This document shows positions 53,989-63,884 of a stretch of 64,000 nucleotides of DNA, piece after piece (positions within the stretch are counted from its first letter, which is position 1; each line of letters begins with the position of its first letter). The stretch comes from Planctomycetia bacterium. Lineage in GTDB: Bacteria; Planctomycetota; Planctomycetia; Gemmatales; HRBIN36. The stretch is from assembly GCA_016795155.1 (NCBI GenBank), contig JAEUIE010000012.1, forward strand, positions 46,255 to 110,254. The letters are read 5' to 3'. The position numbers and the translations under genes were made by a program. The notes under the pieces were generated by a model. It saw only the letters and a program-made list of their open reading frames with translations, did not search any database and was not told the DNA's origin.

Positions 53989-56900
53989 CTAGTTCCCGTC
54001 TTTCTTCGCCGCACGGCGAGGATAAGCAGGGCGCTGGTCAATCTTCTTCGGATTCTTTTCAAGAGCCTCCATCACCAGGGCGACAGCTTTCTCAAGCTGC
54101 GGATCGCGACCGGCAATGACATCCTTCGGCCACATCTCGACATCGTGGTCGGGTGCCACACCTTCGTTCTCGACCGTGAACCCTTCTTCCGGCGTCCAGA
54201 TAGCAAAGCCGGGTGCGGTCACGTTACCGCCGTCCATCAGGGTGGGGTATCCACTAATGCCGACGAGTCCACCCCAGGTGCGTTTGCCGACCAGCGGCCC
54301 GACCTGGTACTTGCGGAACATCCACGGCAGCATATCGCCACCCGAACCAGCGCCTTCATCAATGATCATGGCTTTGGGACCATGAATCGCAGCGCTGGGG
54401 GATCGCCAATCTGCACCGTGACGGGGCGCCCAGTAGGAAGTAAATGGACGACGCAGAATGTCAATGTAGTAATCAGCAATCTGACCGCCTGAGTTGAACC
54501 GTTCATCCACCACCAGGCCTTCTTTGTCAATCTGGGGGAAGAAGTAGCGCTTGAAGTATGCTACACCCTGACCAGCCGTATCGGGCACATAAACGTAGCC
54601 AACGCGGTTATTGGTCATCTTGGCTACTTTCCGCAGGTTGCCTTCCATCCACTCACGATTCCGCAGAGCGGTTTCGCTGGTGAGAGGTACCACGTTCACC
54701 GTACGGCTCCCCTTGCCATCAGCATTGGGGCCAACGGTCAATTCGATGCTCTTGCCGGCTGTGTTCTCGAAGAGAGAATAAACTTCCGTAGGAGCTTTGA
54801 GGTCTACTCCACGAACCGCCAGAAGGAAATCACCTTCCTTGACATCTACTCCCGGAGCAGTGAGCGGTGATCGCAGATCGGGAGTCCAGTTCAGGCCACC
54901 GTAAATTTTCTTGAACTTATAGCGGCCATCCACAACCTCGAAATCGGTGCCAAGCAAGCCACCGGGAACTGTTTTGCGATCATACAGCCTTTCACCGGGA
55001 GTGGTGTAGCTGTGACCGACTGCCAGTTCGCTGAGCATCCAGCGGATGACTTTGTACAGGTCTCCCGAGTTGGTCAAATGTGGCAGGAATACTTCGTACT
55101 TCTTCTCCATAGCGGGCCAGTCAGCGCCGTGCATGTAAGGATCATAGAAATAGTCGCGGTTGATGCGCCACGCTTCATGGAAGATCTGTTTCCATTCTGC
55201 ACGCGGATCAATGCGGACTTCAATGGCATCGAGGTTGAGTTTCCCAGAACCACCCTCCGATGTTTCGCCACCACTAGGTGGAGCGCCGCCACCACCCGGA
55301 CGACCGCGACCACTGCCGCCTCCCAGCATGGCAGCCATACCGCCGCCTGCTCCACCACCACCTGCGGTATTGGCGATGAACCAGCTGTCTGGTGAAGTAG
55401 CGTAAAGCACTTTCTTGGCATCGGGAGTCAGTTCATAGCTCATGCAGACAGCCTGTACAGTGTCTTCCTTCTTCTTGTCGACGTCGTATCGCTTGAGTGA
55501 AGCGCCGCCGCCTGGGCCGCCTCGTCCACCACGACCACCACCTTCATCACCACCGCTGCGTGCAAGGTAATAAATCTGGTTGGCTGCACCCGCTGAAAGT
55601 GCCACATAATTGCCTGAACTGATCGGAATTGCCACAATGCGCTGATCGATGCCTGCAAAATCAATCTTGAATGGTTCTTTCTTTTCCGTTGCGCCACCCC
55701 GGCGTGCACCTTCACCCCGCTTGGCTGGTGCAGCTTCATCGGTCTTCTTTTCTTCTTTCTTCTCATCTCCCTTTTCGTCACCTTCTTCGTCCGATTTCTT
55801 TTCGGGTGCAGGTCGGCGAGCTGGTGTCGAGGCTTCCGTGGTGCCCTTTTCTTCATCGCTTTCCTTCAGGAAAGGAGAAGGAGTATCCTTACGGAGCGTT
55901 ACCAGGTTAATAGCCCAGCGGGGCTGACGGGTATCGGAAGCCGACTGGGAAAACCCATGCTTGCTCATCGCCGTATCGCTGGAGGAAAGGAAATACAGAT
56001 ACTTGCCTGCAGAATCGAAGGCAGGTTCTGTTGCTTCGCTGAGTCCATCGGTAATCGGATAGGCTTTGTTCTCTTCGAGAGAGTAAACAAAGACCTGGGC
56101 AATGCGTGCCGGGGTGTCGATCGAGTAGGTGATCCATTTGGAATCGGGGGACCAACTGCTCAGTTTCACACCACGGGAGAAACCATACTTGGGTTCTACA
56201 ATCTTGGTCTGTTTGCCTGATTCAATGTCTAGGCAATAGAGCGACTGGGAGTTGTCGTTGAAGAGAATCTTCTTCGAATCGCGCGACCAGACAGGGTTAC
56301 TGTAGAAACCGCTGCCATTGATCTTGATCTTCTTCACTTCACCTTTGCCGTTCTGTGGTGCAAGGTGCAGTTCATATTCGCCGCTGGCATCGGAGAAGTA
56401 GGCAATGGTCTTGCCATCAGGCGACCAGGAAGGGTCGCGTTCATGGTTGCCAACCGTATTGGTCAGGTTGCGAGGATCGCCTTTTTCTGCTGGTACCGTG
56501 ACAATTTCACCACGGAACTCGATGGCGGCACGTGCGCCGCTGGGGGAAATGGAAGCGCCGCGAACATATTTGGTCCCCTTGGCAAAGCGGGCGCGGGCTT
56601 CCACTGCATCGGTAGCTATGCCCACTGGCAGGCGAGCCGTGGTGGTCTGCCCAGGAATCAGTGTGTGCAGGTAACCAGCTTGTTCGAAGATGATCTTGCC
56701 GCCACCCACACTCAGGTCAAGCACGGGAAAATCAGTGAATTTCGTTACTTGTTTGAGTTCCTTCGAGGATGGTTCGTAAGTGAAGATGTTGTATTCGCCG
56801 TTGCGATCAGAACGGAAGTAGATCGTATTGCCTACCCAGTTGGGGTCGAGATCGTTACATCGTTCCTTGGGCTGGGCAATTTCAACAACTTCGTGATCCT

Positions 56901-57507
56901 TGACGCGATAAATCCAGATACGGGAATGTGTGCCGCCACGATAGTGCTTCCACTGCGCAGTAGCATCACGAACCGGAGTATAGGCGATGTATTCACCATC
57001 GGAAGAATAGCTGGCTTCAAAACCCCAGGGAATAGGCAACTGGTTGGGCATGCCACCTTTCAGGTCAACCGTAAAGAGCTGCATGTGGCGGTTGCTGTAA
57101 ACATGGCGATTGGATGCAAACAATACTTTGCCATCTGGCGTGAAGCCACGGACGATGTCGGGGCCGGGATGCCAGGTGAGCCGAGTGGGTGTGCCGCCGG
57201 TCACCGGGATGGTATAGACATCAGTGTTTCCATCGTACTGTGCACTGAAGGCGATGGTCTGGCCATCAGGGGAGAACATAGGGTTGGATTCCACGCCAGT
57301 ATCGGAAGTGAGTCGGCGGGGATTCTTGCCATCCTGGTCAGCGACCCAGAGGTCTTCTGAGTAAACGAAGGCAATATTCTTGGTGCTGATGGCTGGCTGC
57401 GTGAGCAGTCGCGTATCAGTAACGTCAGGGTCGGCATACAACGTTGCTGCGGTACTGAGTACAGCCAGGCTCGTTGCAGCTAACCCCGGGCGCAGATGCT
57501 TCCACAT
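53989..57507 (-). CDS. Tricorn-type S41 peptidase
   Basis: A signal peptide (about 1-26) leads to WD40/PD40-like TolB propellers (about 40-560; NPMFSPDGQTIAFSAQYDGN, DPSWSPDGKTIAYFSDASGE), a charged spacer of Glu/Lys/Arg repeats near 570-620, two Gly-rich tracts (GGGRGGRGGPGGG, GGGSGRGRPGGGG), a PDZ-like domain (about 860-970) and the S41 catalytic domain. The nucleophile is Ser1055 in GAGSGGD, with GLVVDERFNSGGQ upstream. Tricorn degrades peptides released by proteasomes or other proteases; here the signal peptide places it outside the cytoplasm. ATG 57507 has a hydrophobic leader. The 1172-residue length fits the family plus the two low-complexity inserts. Confidence 0.88.
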   Translation of the reverse strand: MWKHLRPGLAATSLAVLSTAATLYADPDVTDTRLLTQPAISTKNIAFVYSEDLWVADQDGKNPRRLTSDTGVESNPMFSPDGQTIAFSAQYDGNTDVYTIPVTGGTPTRLTWHPGPDIVRGFTPDGKVLFASNRHVYSNRHMQLFTVDLKGGMPNQLPIPWGFEASYSSDGEYIAYTPVRDATAQWKHYRGGTHSRIWIYRVKDHEVVEIAQPKERCNDLDPNWVGNTIYFRSDRNGEYNIFTYEPSSKELKQVTKFTDFPVLDLSVGGGKIIFEQAGYLHTLIPGQTTTARLPVGIATDAVEARARFAKGTKYVRGASISPSGARAAIEFRGEIVTVPAEKGDPRNLTNTVGNHERDPSWSPDGKTIAYFSDASGEYELHLAPQNGKGEVKKIKINGSGFYSNPVWSRDSKKILFNDNSQSLYCLDIESGKQTKIVEPKYGFSRGVKLSSWSPDSKWITYSIDTPARIAQVFVYSLEENKAYPITDGLSEATEPAFDSAGKYLYFLSSSDTAMSKHGFSQSASDTRQPRWAINLVTLRKDTPSPFLKESDEEKGTTEASTPARRPAPEKKSDEEGDEKGDEKKEEKKTDEAAPAKRGEGARRGGATEKKEPFKIDFAGIDQRIVAIPISSGNYVALSAGAANQIYYLARSGGDEGGGRGGRGGPGGGASLKRYDVDKKKEDTVQAVCMSYELTPDAKKVLYATSPDSWFIANTAGGGGAGGGMAAMLGGGSGRGRPGGGGAPPSGGETSEGGSGKLNLDAIEVRIDPRAEWKQIFHEAWRINRDYFYDPYMHGADWPAMEKKYEVFLPHLTNSGDLYKVIRWMLSELAVGHSYTTPGERLYDRKTVPGGLLGTDFEVVDGRYKFKKIYGGLNWTPDLRSPLTAPGVDVKEGDFLLAVRGVDLKAPTEVYSLFENTAGKSIELTVGPNADGKGSRTVNVVPLTSETALRNREWMEGNLRKVAKMTNNRVGYVYVPDTAGQGVAYFKRYFFPQIDKEGLVVDERFNSGGQIADYYIDILRRPFTSYWAPRHGADWRSPSAAIHGPKAMIIDEGAGSGGDMLPWMFRKYQVGPLVGKRTWGGLVGISGYPTLMDGGNVTAPGFAIWTPEEGFTVENEGVAPDHDVEMWPKDVIAGRDPQLEKAVALVMEALEKNPKKIDQRPAYPRRAAKKDGN

Positions 57508-57615
57508 GGTTGAGGTCTCGCTACGGGAAAAGATTTGATGTTCCGACTATCCTAAGCTGAAGAGAACATAACGAACAGCATAAACCTAGTTTCTTAGGCG
57601 TATCTCATCGGTTTT

Positions 57616-58509
57616 TCAGGATCGTTCTGCTCGGCGTGGGTCTCCTGACCCTGCCGTACCCACTGCGATCCGGTCCTCTTCCAGCTTTACTTTCACCACC
57701 TCAGCACCAAAGAAAATGATCTGTGCAGAGTAGTAGACCCAGATCAGGAAGATCACCACCGAACTTGCCGCACCAAACGCGGTCGCCAGCGATTTTCCCA
57801 TGTAGGTCAGGTACCATACAAAAAAGAGCCGACCCAGGAAGAACAAACAAGCAGCTACCAGTGCACCAAACCAGAGCTTGCGGTATGGTATTTTATTGTG
57901 GCTGAGAAACCGGAAGGTAATCATGATCATGCCAGCAGTGAGCAGAATATAGAGTGCGTAATGCAGTGCCGACCAGTAAACCGTGCCACCAGCCCAGTTC
58001 TCCTGAAGAATCTTGAGAAAATAGGTGACGATACCATCACCAATAAACAATACCAGCCAGAATGCTCCACTGACAATCACCATGATGAGGGCGAGGAAAT
58101 AATTTTTGACATATCCGTAGAGCCAATGACGGTTCTGGACAGGCTTGATGTTCCAGATCATTTCCAAGGCAGTGCCCATCTGCAGGAAGAAATTGCACGC
58201 AGTCAATAACAGTATCACCGGACCCAGAATGCTGGCCCACAAGGTTGTTTGCGGTTGCCAGACCTGTTCCACCAGTTGCTGCACCGCCTGGGCGCCTTCC
58301 TTGCCAATGTTCTCCGTAGTTATTTCGAAAATGCGCTGTTTGACTTCAGCTTCGCCGAAGAACACACCAATGCCTGCAATGGCAATGATGAGCATAGGTG
58401 CAATCGAAAAGAGAGCATAATACGCGAGGGCAGCTCCCAGGTAAGATCCTCGATCCTCGCTCCACGAAAGGCCCGCTTTCCACAGTGTTGTAATGACAGG
58501 GATACGCAT
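57616..58509 (-). CDS. YihY/BrkB family inner membrane protein
   Basis: The protein has six membrane helices and the typical N-terminal AALAYYALFSIAPMLIIAI sequence of the YihY family (once thought to be ribonuclease BN). Functions are mostly unknown; some members aid secretion or stress resistance. The C-terminal tail GTAGSGDPRRAERS is encoded by a copy of the 29-bp dispersed repeat at 57629-57657, which replaced or extended the normal end. The start at 58509 removes nine residues from the longest frame. Confidence 0.82.
   Translation of the reverse strand: MRIPVITTLWKAGLSWSEDRGSYLGAALAYYALFSIAPMLIIAIAGIGVFFGEAEVKQRIFEITTENIGKEGAQAVQQLVEQVWQPQTTLWASILGPVILLLTACNFFLQMGTALEMIWNIKPVQNRHWLYGYVKNYFLALIMVIVSGAFWLVLFIGDGIVTYFLKILQENWAGGTVYWSALHYALYILLTAGMIMITFRFLSHNKIPYRKLWFGALVAACLFFLGRLFFVWYLTYMGKSLATAFGAASSVVIFLIWVYYSAQIIFFGAEVVKVKLEEDRIAVGTAGSGDPRRAERS
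57629..57657. repeat. 29-bp dispersed repeat, copy 1
   Basis: This stretch shares the segment GCTCGGCG, Y, GGGTCTCCTGACCC, Y, GCCGT with 59518-59546, differing only at the two Y positions. The inverted parts CGGC...GGGTC / GACCC...GCCG can form an imperfect hairpin with a TCCT loop. It lies inside the 3' end of the YihY gene. Confidence 0.6.
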
Positions 58510-58645
58510 GTACGAACCACAGGGGATTGATATCACTCCCTCAAACTATGACTTTCATAGGTGAAACCAGTCAAGTCGTGGTTAGAATAACGGTATATCA
58601 TGATTGTTATCCATATTTGCGGGCCGCCTTCGAGGAAGAACACTG

Positions 58646-59131
58646 ATGCTGACACCGATCAAGGTAGCACATTCTCCCGAAGAGAAGTTTCGAGAGTACC
58701 TTGCCAGTCGCCCGCGACCTCAGCGATTCACTTCGCCGCAGCGAGACCTGATTCGTTACATCTTCAAACAGCATCAGCATTTTGATGCGGAAGAACTCTG
58801 TGCTGCCGCCGACCGGGAAGGGCTGCAGGCCAGCCGGGCAACGATTTACCGCACCCTCAGCAAATTGGTGGAAGCCGGGCTCTTACGACGAGTGCCCCTC
58901 GGCGAGCGCGTCGTCTACGATCATGACTATGGCTACCCGCAGCATGCCCACCTGCACTGCACCCAGTGCAGCAGGATGATTGAAGTCACATCAAGCGAAC
59001 TGGAAAACCTGGTGCCCATCCTGGCAGGCAAACAGCAATTCCATGCGAACAGTTACAACCTGGTAGTGCGAGGCATCTGCGCCGAGTGCAACAAGGCTCG
59101 CACCATGAAACGCAGGCTGGATTTGATTTGA
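58646..59131 (+). CDS. Fur family transcriptional regulator
   Basis: The 161-residue protein has the Fur winged helix (SPQRDLIRYIFKQHQHFDAE, ASRATIYRTLSKLVEAGLL) and the dimerisation domain HAHLHCTQCSRMIEV with CAEC near the end; the two CxxC pairs form the structural zinc site. Regulated metal is likely iron, zinc or peroxide-linked; the sequence does not decide. The ATG at 58646 follows a GAGGAAG site. Fur-type regulators repress metal uptake genes when metal-bound; none of its likely targets lies nearby. Confidence 0.9.
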   Translation: MLTPIKVAHSPEEKFREYLASRPRPQRFTSPQRDLIRYIFKQHQHFDAEELCAAADREGLQASRATIYRTLSKLVEAGLLRRVPLGERVVYDHDYGYPQHAHLHCTQCSRMIEVTSSELENLVPILAGKQQFHANSYNLVVRGICAECNKARTMKRRLDLI

Positions 59132-59291
59132 ACATTGCCACCGTGTGATGATGCTTGAAAACAGAGCTGCCCATCGCTTGCTCATGAATTGAGATATGTG
59201 GCCGGCACAAATATCAATTCAATCCTTGGAGGTTCTGGCAGACTATTGGGCTTGCAATTGAAACGAATTAGTTAACAAAACAGGGATAACT

Positions 59292-59474
59292 ATGATTGGC
59301 ATACGCCATGCACTGCAATTTGTTTCTGTGATTGCTACCGTATTGTTAAGTACGATGATCTCATGGCAATATGGATACAGTCGGCTCTATGGGGCACTAT
59401 GCGGAATGGCAGTTGTATTCATCGTATATGCCATCTATTTATGTGTATTGTTCATTAAACCACATCGCCGTTGA
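59292..59474 (+). CDS. Small hydrophobic membrane protein
   Basis: The 60-residue frame encodes two predicted membrane helices, ALQFVSVIATVLLSTMISW and GALCGMAVVFIVYAIYLCVL, and a basic end (FIKPHRR). A weak ribosome site (AGGGATAACT) precedes the ATG. No homologue is recognised; it could be a real small membrane protein or a chance hydrophobic frame. Confidence 0.4.
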   Translation: MIGIRHALQFVSVIATVLLSTMISWQYGYSRLYGALCGMAVVFIVYAIYLCVLFIKPHRR

Positions 59475-59517
59475 CAATTGGTGAATCAACGAACACCTCT
59501 CTACAGTTGTGAGCAGC

Positions 59518-59546
59518 GCTCGGCGCGGGTCTCCTGACCCCGCCGT
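59518..59546. repeat. 29-bp dispersed repeat, copy 2
   Basis: Second copy of the element at 57629-57657, in the same orientation, located in the 214-base gap before moxR. The remainder of the gap (about 59547-59688) contains a low-complexity pyrimidine-rich stretch and no gene. Confidence 0.6.
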
Positions 59547-59688
59547 TCCGCGACCGAAGGTCTCCCATACCCCTCACCCCTCAATTAACAACCCATGAGA
59601 CTCTCCCGTTTGCCCTTGCACTCCCAAAGCTCTTCTTTAGTTTGAAGAGAAGCGTTGAGCTTCTTCACGCCGACGAAGGAATGGTTGC

Positions 59689-60708
59689 ATGAGTATCATC
59701 AGTGTGGAACCCACGGCCAGCGATGTCACTGCCGTTGAGCGATTGCGATCGGCTTATCAGCAGCTTTGCGGCGAAGTGGGCAAGGTCATCGTGGGGCAGG
59801 ATGAAGTGGTGGAACAGGTGCTGCTGGCAGTCTTTTGCCGGGGCCATGCAGTGCTCGTCGGTGTACCAGGTTTGGCCAAGACCCTGCTGGTCAGCACACT
59901 TTCCCAGGTACTTGATCTACAATTCAAACGCATTCAGTTTACGCCAGACTTGATGCCCAGCGATATTACCGGCACCGAAGTCATTCAGGATGACCCAGCT
60001 ACCAGGCAGCGCGTCTTCAAGTTTCTTCCCGGGCCACTCTTCACCAACCTGGTGCTGGCCGATGAAATCAACCGCACACCCCCCAAGACCCAAGCCGCTT
60101 TGCTCGAAGCTATGCAGGAACGCAAAGTTTCGATCGGCGGACAGGATCATCTACTGCCCAATCCGTTCTTTGTACTCGCTACACAGAACCCTATTGAGCA
60201 AGAAGGTACTTATCCACTGCCTGAAGCTCAGCTTGACCGGTTCCTGTTCATGATTCAAGTCGGCTACCCGACTGCTGACGAAGAGGACAAGATCATGAGG
60301 CAGGGAACGGCAGAGCATGTGCCGCAGGTCAATAAAATTTTGAATGCTGACGATATTCTGTCGCTGCAAAGCCTGGTACGCCGGGTGCCAGTAGCAGATC
60401 AGGTCTATCACTATGCCCGGAAGCTGGTGCGTATGACTCGCCCACAGACGGAGGACGCCACGCCGTTCGTCAATCAGTGGCTGCTCTGGGGAGCTGGCCC
60501 GCGTGCATCCATGAACCTGATCCTGGCCGCCAAGGCTCGTGCCATTCTCCGAGGCCAGTTCCATGTATCGCCAGACGATGTACAGGCGATGGCCGCACCG
60601 ATTCTTCGACATCGCCTGGTAGCCAACTTCGCTGCTCAGAGTGAAAACATCACCAGCGATGTCATTGTCAAAAAACTGCTCGAATCTGTTCCCAAACTGG
60701 CTTCGTAA
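59689..60708 (+). CDS. MoxR family AAA+ ATPase
   Basis: The 339-residue protein has Walker A GVPGLAKT at 58-65, Walker B NLVLADEINRTPPKTQAALL and the family motifs LLEAMQE, ATQNPIEQEGTYPLPEAQLD and RHRLVANFAA. MoxR ATPases act as chaperones that load metal or cofactor into VWA-domain partner proteins. The ATG at 59689 follows AAGGAA. The next two genes encode a DUF58 protein and a VWA membrane protein, the usual partners; spacing is two and three bases. Confidence 0.92.
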   Translation: MSIISVEPTASDVTAVERLRSAYQQLCGEVGKVIVGQDEVVEQVLLAVFCRGHAVLVGVPGLAKTLLVSTLSQVLDLQFKRIQFTPDLMPSDITGTEVIQDDPATRQRVFKFLPGPLFTNLVLADEINRTPPKTQAALLEAMQERKVSIGGQDHLLPNPFFVLATQNPIEQEGTYPLPEAQLDRFLFMIQVGYPTADEEDKIMRQGTAEHVPQVNKILNADDILSLQSLVRRVPVADQVYHYARKLVRMTRPQTEDATPFVNQWLLWGAGPRASMNLILAAKARAILRGQFHVSPDDVQAMAAPILRHRLVANFAAQSENITSDVIVKKLLESVPKLAS

Positions 60709-60710
60709 CC

Positions 60711-61601
60711 ATGCCTCTGACCTTACCCGCTGATGCCATTGCACGAGCTGAAGCTCTGGGTATCCAAGCCAGGGAGATCGTGGAAGGACTGCGGCTGGGA
60801 GATCATCGCAGCCCCTATCGTGGATATTCCGTCGAGTTTATCCAGCATCGCGAATATGTTCCCGGCGATGATCTTCGCCACATTGACTGGAAAGTCTACG
60901 GTAGGCAGGAACGGTATACGATTAAGCAGTACCGGCAGGAAACCAATTTCATCAGCAGGCTGGTTGTCGATGTGAGCAAATCGATGGACTATGGCAATGG
61001 TCCACAGAACAAGCTTGCCTATGCCAAGTTGCTGGCAGCGACGATGAGCTATGTCATCATCAATCAGGGTGATGCATGCGGGCTTGATCTCTTTGATAGC
61101 ACTTGGCGGGTGCGGTTGGCGCCCAGCAGTCAGCCTGCACAGATTCGTACCATTTTGCAGGCACTTGAATCAGTAGAGCCAGCACAGGAAACAACTATCG
61201 CCCCGCTGCTGCATGAACTGGCTGACAGCGTCAAACGGCGAGGCTTGTTTTTCCTGATCACCGATGGTTTCGATGAAGTAGCTCCACTCCTGAAAGCGTT
61301 GCAACATCTCCGTTTCAAAGGGCACGAAGTAACACTGCTCCATGTTCTTCATCCAGATGAATGTACCTTTCCTTTCGAAGGGCATATTCGTTTCGATGGC
61401 ATGGAAGATAACTCACGTTATCTGACCAGGCCACATTTACTGCGCGCTGCCTATCGCCGGGCGTTTGAACAGTACCAAAGCGAGTTGCGACGGGGTTGCG
61501 AGACACAGCATGTGGATTATGTGCAGGCCCGTACCGATCAGCCTCTCAGTAGCCTGGTGACCCAGTGGCTGGCCCGCCGTTCCCGCATGAACAGGATGTG
61601 A
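60711..61601 (+). CDS. DUF58 domain protein
   Basis: The N-terminal region has HRSPYRGYSVEFIQHREYVP and GDDLRHIDWKVYGRQERYTI, the signature of DUF58. The following part has a VWA-like fold with DVSKSMDYG (MIDAS DxSxS) near 85-93. Such proteins are encoded next to MoxR and are believed to be its clients; the process served is not established. The ATG is two bases after the moxR stop, indicating coupling. No membrane segment is seen. Confidence 0.88.
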   Translation: MPLTLPADAIARAEALGIQAREIVEGLRLGDHRSPYRGYSVEFIQHREYVPGDDLRHIDWKVYGRQERYTIKQYRQETNFISRLVVDVSKSMDYGNGPQNKLAYAKLLAATMSYVIINQGDACGLDLFDSTWRVRLAPSSQPAQIRTILQALESVEPAQETTIAPLLHELADSVKRRGLFFLITDGFDEVAPLLKALQHLRFKGHEVTLLHVLHPDECTFPFEGHIRFDGMEDNSRYLTRPHLLRAAYRRAFEQYQSELRRGCETQHVDYVQARTDQPLSSLVTQWLARRSRMNRM

Positions 61602-61604
61602 GGC

Positions 61605-63788
61605 ATGACATTTCTGTCACCAGCCTGGATGACTACCGCCTTCATGGGATTGGCTGCATTAAGCATCCCTATCATCATTCACTATCTGTTCCGCAGCCGC
61701 TACCGTGTGGTGCCCTGGGCAGCGATGGAGTTTCTGAAAAAGAGCCTGGAAGAAGCCACCCGTCGTATCCGCTTTCGTGAATTAATCTTGTTGTTGATGC
61801 GGATGGCCCTCCTGGGGATGCTGGCATTTGCCCTGATGAGACCATCTTCACTTCGGCAGCGAGGCGATGCCAATTCGCCCGTCGATGCTGTGTTCATCAT
61901 GGATGTCTCCAGTTCGATGGCGATTCAGGATGGCCAGCAGACCAGACTGGAAGATGCCAGAAAGGCCGCCTTAGCCTTGCTGGAAACTCTGCCTGCACAA
62001 TCGACCCTCCACATACTGCAAACAGGCAGGAACGTGGTGGACCTGGGGCCACGATCGCCGGTCAATCGCGATCAGGCCAGGATTATCCTTTCTCAATTGA
62101 GTCAGAATCATGAAACAGCGCCCTTGATACCTGCGTTGAGGCAGGCTTCTGAAATTCTGACGCGAGGTTCGCTGGCGAATAAGGAAGTCTATCTCTTCAG
62201 TGACATGCAACGCAGCAACTGGACCCAGTCGGGGAGCGAACTGGCCCATGTCTGGTCGTCGCTGCAACAGATGGGGCAGGTAATTCTGGTGCAGACGCAT
62301 CACGAAACGCAACCCGCGAATGCCTCCATTTCCAATCTGCGTGCACAAGTCGCATTGCCTTTGCCTGGCGATCGTGTTCCGTTCCTTGTTGAAGTCAGGA
62401 ATACCGGTTCCCGAACTCTGGAAGGCCTGACCATCACGCTGCAAGGCAGCGATGCGGAGAAAGATGTTGATGTGCAACCTGTCCCAACGCTGAAGCCGGG
62501 CGAAATGATTCCCATGACGCTGACCACCAGGCTGGAGCAACGTGGCAGGAATATCGTCACCGCAACACTGCAAGGCGACGAACTGACTATTGACAACAAG
62601 CTGGAAACCGTGATTGAAACGCGAGACAGGCTGAAAGTGCTTATTATCGATGGGCGTGTTCACCCGAACGATCCGGCACAATCGTCCAGTTACTTTCTGG
62701 CCCATGCCTTGGGGTCGTTGCGTAGCCAGAACATGGGTGAATCTGGCTTGAATCTGGAAGTAGTCTCTGCCATAGATGTTTACCCGGCACAACTAGCCGA
62801 CGTGCAGGTTTGTTTTCTGACCGGAATGGGAACAGGTACAGGCAGTAAACTCACTGCGGAAATGGCTGAGCGGTTGGGCCGCTTCGTCCGTGAGGGTGGC
62901 GGTTTGATTCTCTTTGCTGGTGGAAGTGTAAGTGATATGGGTTTGGAAAGCCTATCTTCACTGCTGCCTGCCCGTTGGGGCAGTATTGTGACAGCGTCAG
63001 ATCCACTCAAGCTGGATATGACAACGATCCCTGCCGGTTCTTTTCTATCCCCCTTTCGGTATCCGCCACTGGATCGCCTGGGGCAGGCAGATATCTTCCG
63101 CTTACGCAGCCTGGTCGATTTACAGAGTGATGGCATGGTGCTGCTGAAAACCCGGCAGGATCAGCCAGTGCTGACCATGCGTTCGCAGGGAAGTGGCACC
63201 GTCATCATGGTGGGTATCGACGCAGATCTGCAGAGCAACGATGCCGTTTTGCGTCCCGGTTATCTTCCCTGGATTCAATCGATGATTGGTCAGGTGCTGA
63301 ATCAGCAGGCAGGCAGAAAGAACCTGGTCGCTGGCGAAACACTGGTCTTTACTCCCGATGCCCAGTTGCAACAGAAAAAAATGTCGCTGATGATACCAGG
63401 CAGTCAGCAGTTGATTCCATTCCAGCAGTCTGAATCGAGCCAGTCCTCACCCCGCCTGGTGTCGCAGGATATCCACCAAGCCGGGCTTTACCGCATGGTG
63501 CTCGAAGGAACCCAGGCAGAAGAAACCTCCACCGATACAGGTCTGGTAGATATGTTTGCCGTGGTACCCGATGCTGCTGAAACCGCCAGCCTGAGTACAA
63601 TGTCGGAGGAAGAACTGAGTAGCCTGTTTGCCGAGAAGCCGGTGATCCTGCAGACGAAATCTCTTCAGGGAACTGGGCCAGATCGTTCGCGGTTATTGCA
63701 GGAATGGACGCCGTCACTCTGGTGGTGGCTGTTCGCCTGGTGCCTGTTGGAACTGGCATTTGGGTGGTATTGCAATCGGGAAGTATAA
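61605..63788 (+). CDS. BatA-type VWA domain membrane protein
   Basis: The protein begins with the BatA N-terminal domain: two membrane helices (TTAFMGLAALSIPIIIHYLF and LILLLMRMALLGMLAFALM) flanking PWAAMEFLKKSLEEATRRI. A VWA domain follows with the MIDAS sequence DVSSSMAIQ near 96-104. A central beta-rich region and a C-terminal domain resembling the glutamine amidotransferase-like GATase fold (ICFLTG-like VCFLTGMGTGT) lead to a final membrane helix (LWWWLFAWCLLELAFGWY). It works with MoxR and DUF58 at the membrane. The ATG is three bases after the previous stop. Confidence 0.82.
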   Translation: MTFLSPAWMTTAFMGLAALSIPIIIHYLFRSRYRVVPWAAMEFLKKSLEEATRRIRFRELILLLMRMALLGMLAFALMRPSSLRQRGDANSPVDAVFIMDVSSSMAIQDGQQTRLEDARKAALALLETLPAQSTLHILQTGRNVVDLGPRSPVNRDQARIILSQLSQNHETAPLIPALRQASEILTRGSLANKEVYLFSDMQRSNWTQSGSELAHVWSSLQQMGQVILVQTHHETQPANASISNLRAQVALPLPGDRVPFLVEVRNTGSRTLEGLTITLQGSDAEKDVDVQPVPTLKPGEMIPMTLTTRLEQRGRNIVTATLQGDELTIDNKLETVIETRDRLKVLIIDGRVHPNDPAQSSSYFLAHALGSLRSQNMGESGLNLEVVSAIDVYPAQLADVQVCFLTGMGTGTGSKLTAEMAERLGRFVREGGGLILFAGGSVSDMGLESLSSLLPARWGSIVTASDPLKLDMTTIPAGSFLSPFRYPPLDRLGQADIFRLRSLVDLQSDGMVLLKTRQDQPVLTMRSQGSGTVIMVGIDADLQSNDAVLRPGYLPWIQSMIGQVLNQQAGRKNLVAGETLVFTPDAQLQQKKMSLMIPGSQQLIPFQQSESSQSSPRLVSQDIHQAGLYRMVLEGTQAEETSTDTGLVDMFAVVPDAAETASLSTMSEEELSSLFAEKPVILQTKSLQGTGPDRSRLLQEWTPSLWWWLFAWCLLELAFGWYCNREV

Positions 63789-63884
63789 ACGAAATTGAAT
63801 GTCATTAAATAAGAGCATCTAACAAAATGAGCTAGTGCTTCTCGTCCAGTCAGGCTATAAGTTTGGCGAGCAAGGAGCACTGCT

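Noticed and set aside
56365..57360. A 331-codon open frame on the plus strand
   Set aside because: It lies fully inside the tricorn protease gene in the opposite direction and its translation has no domain or ribosome site.
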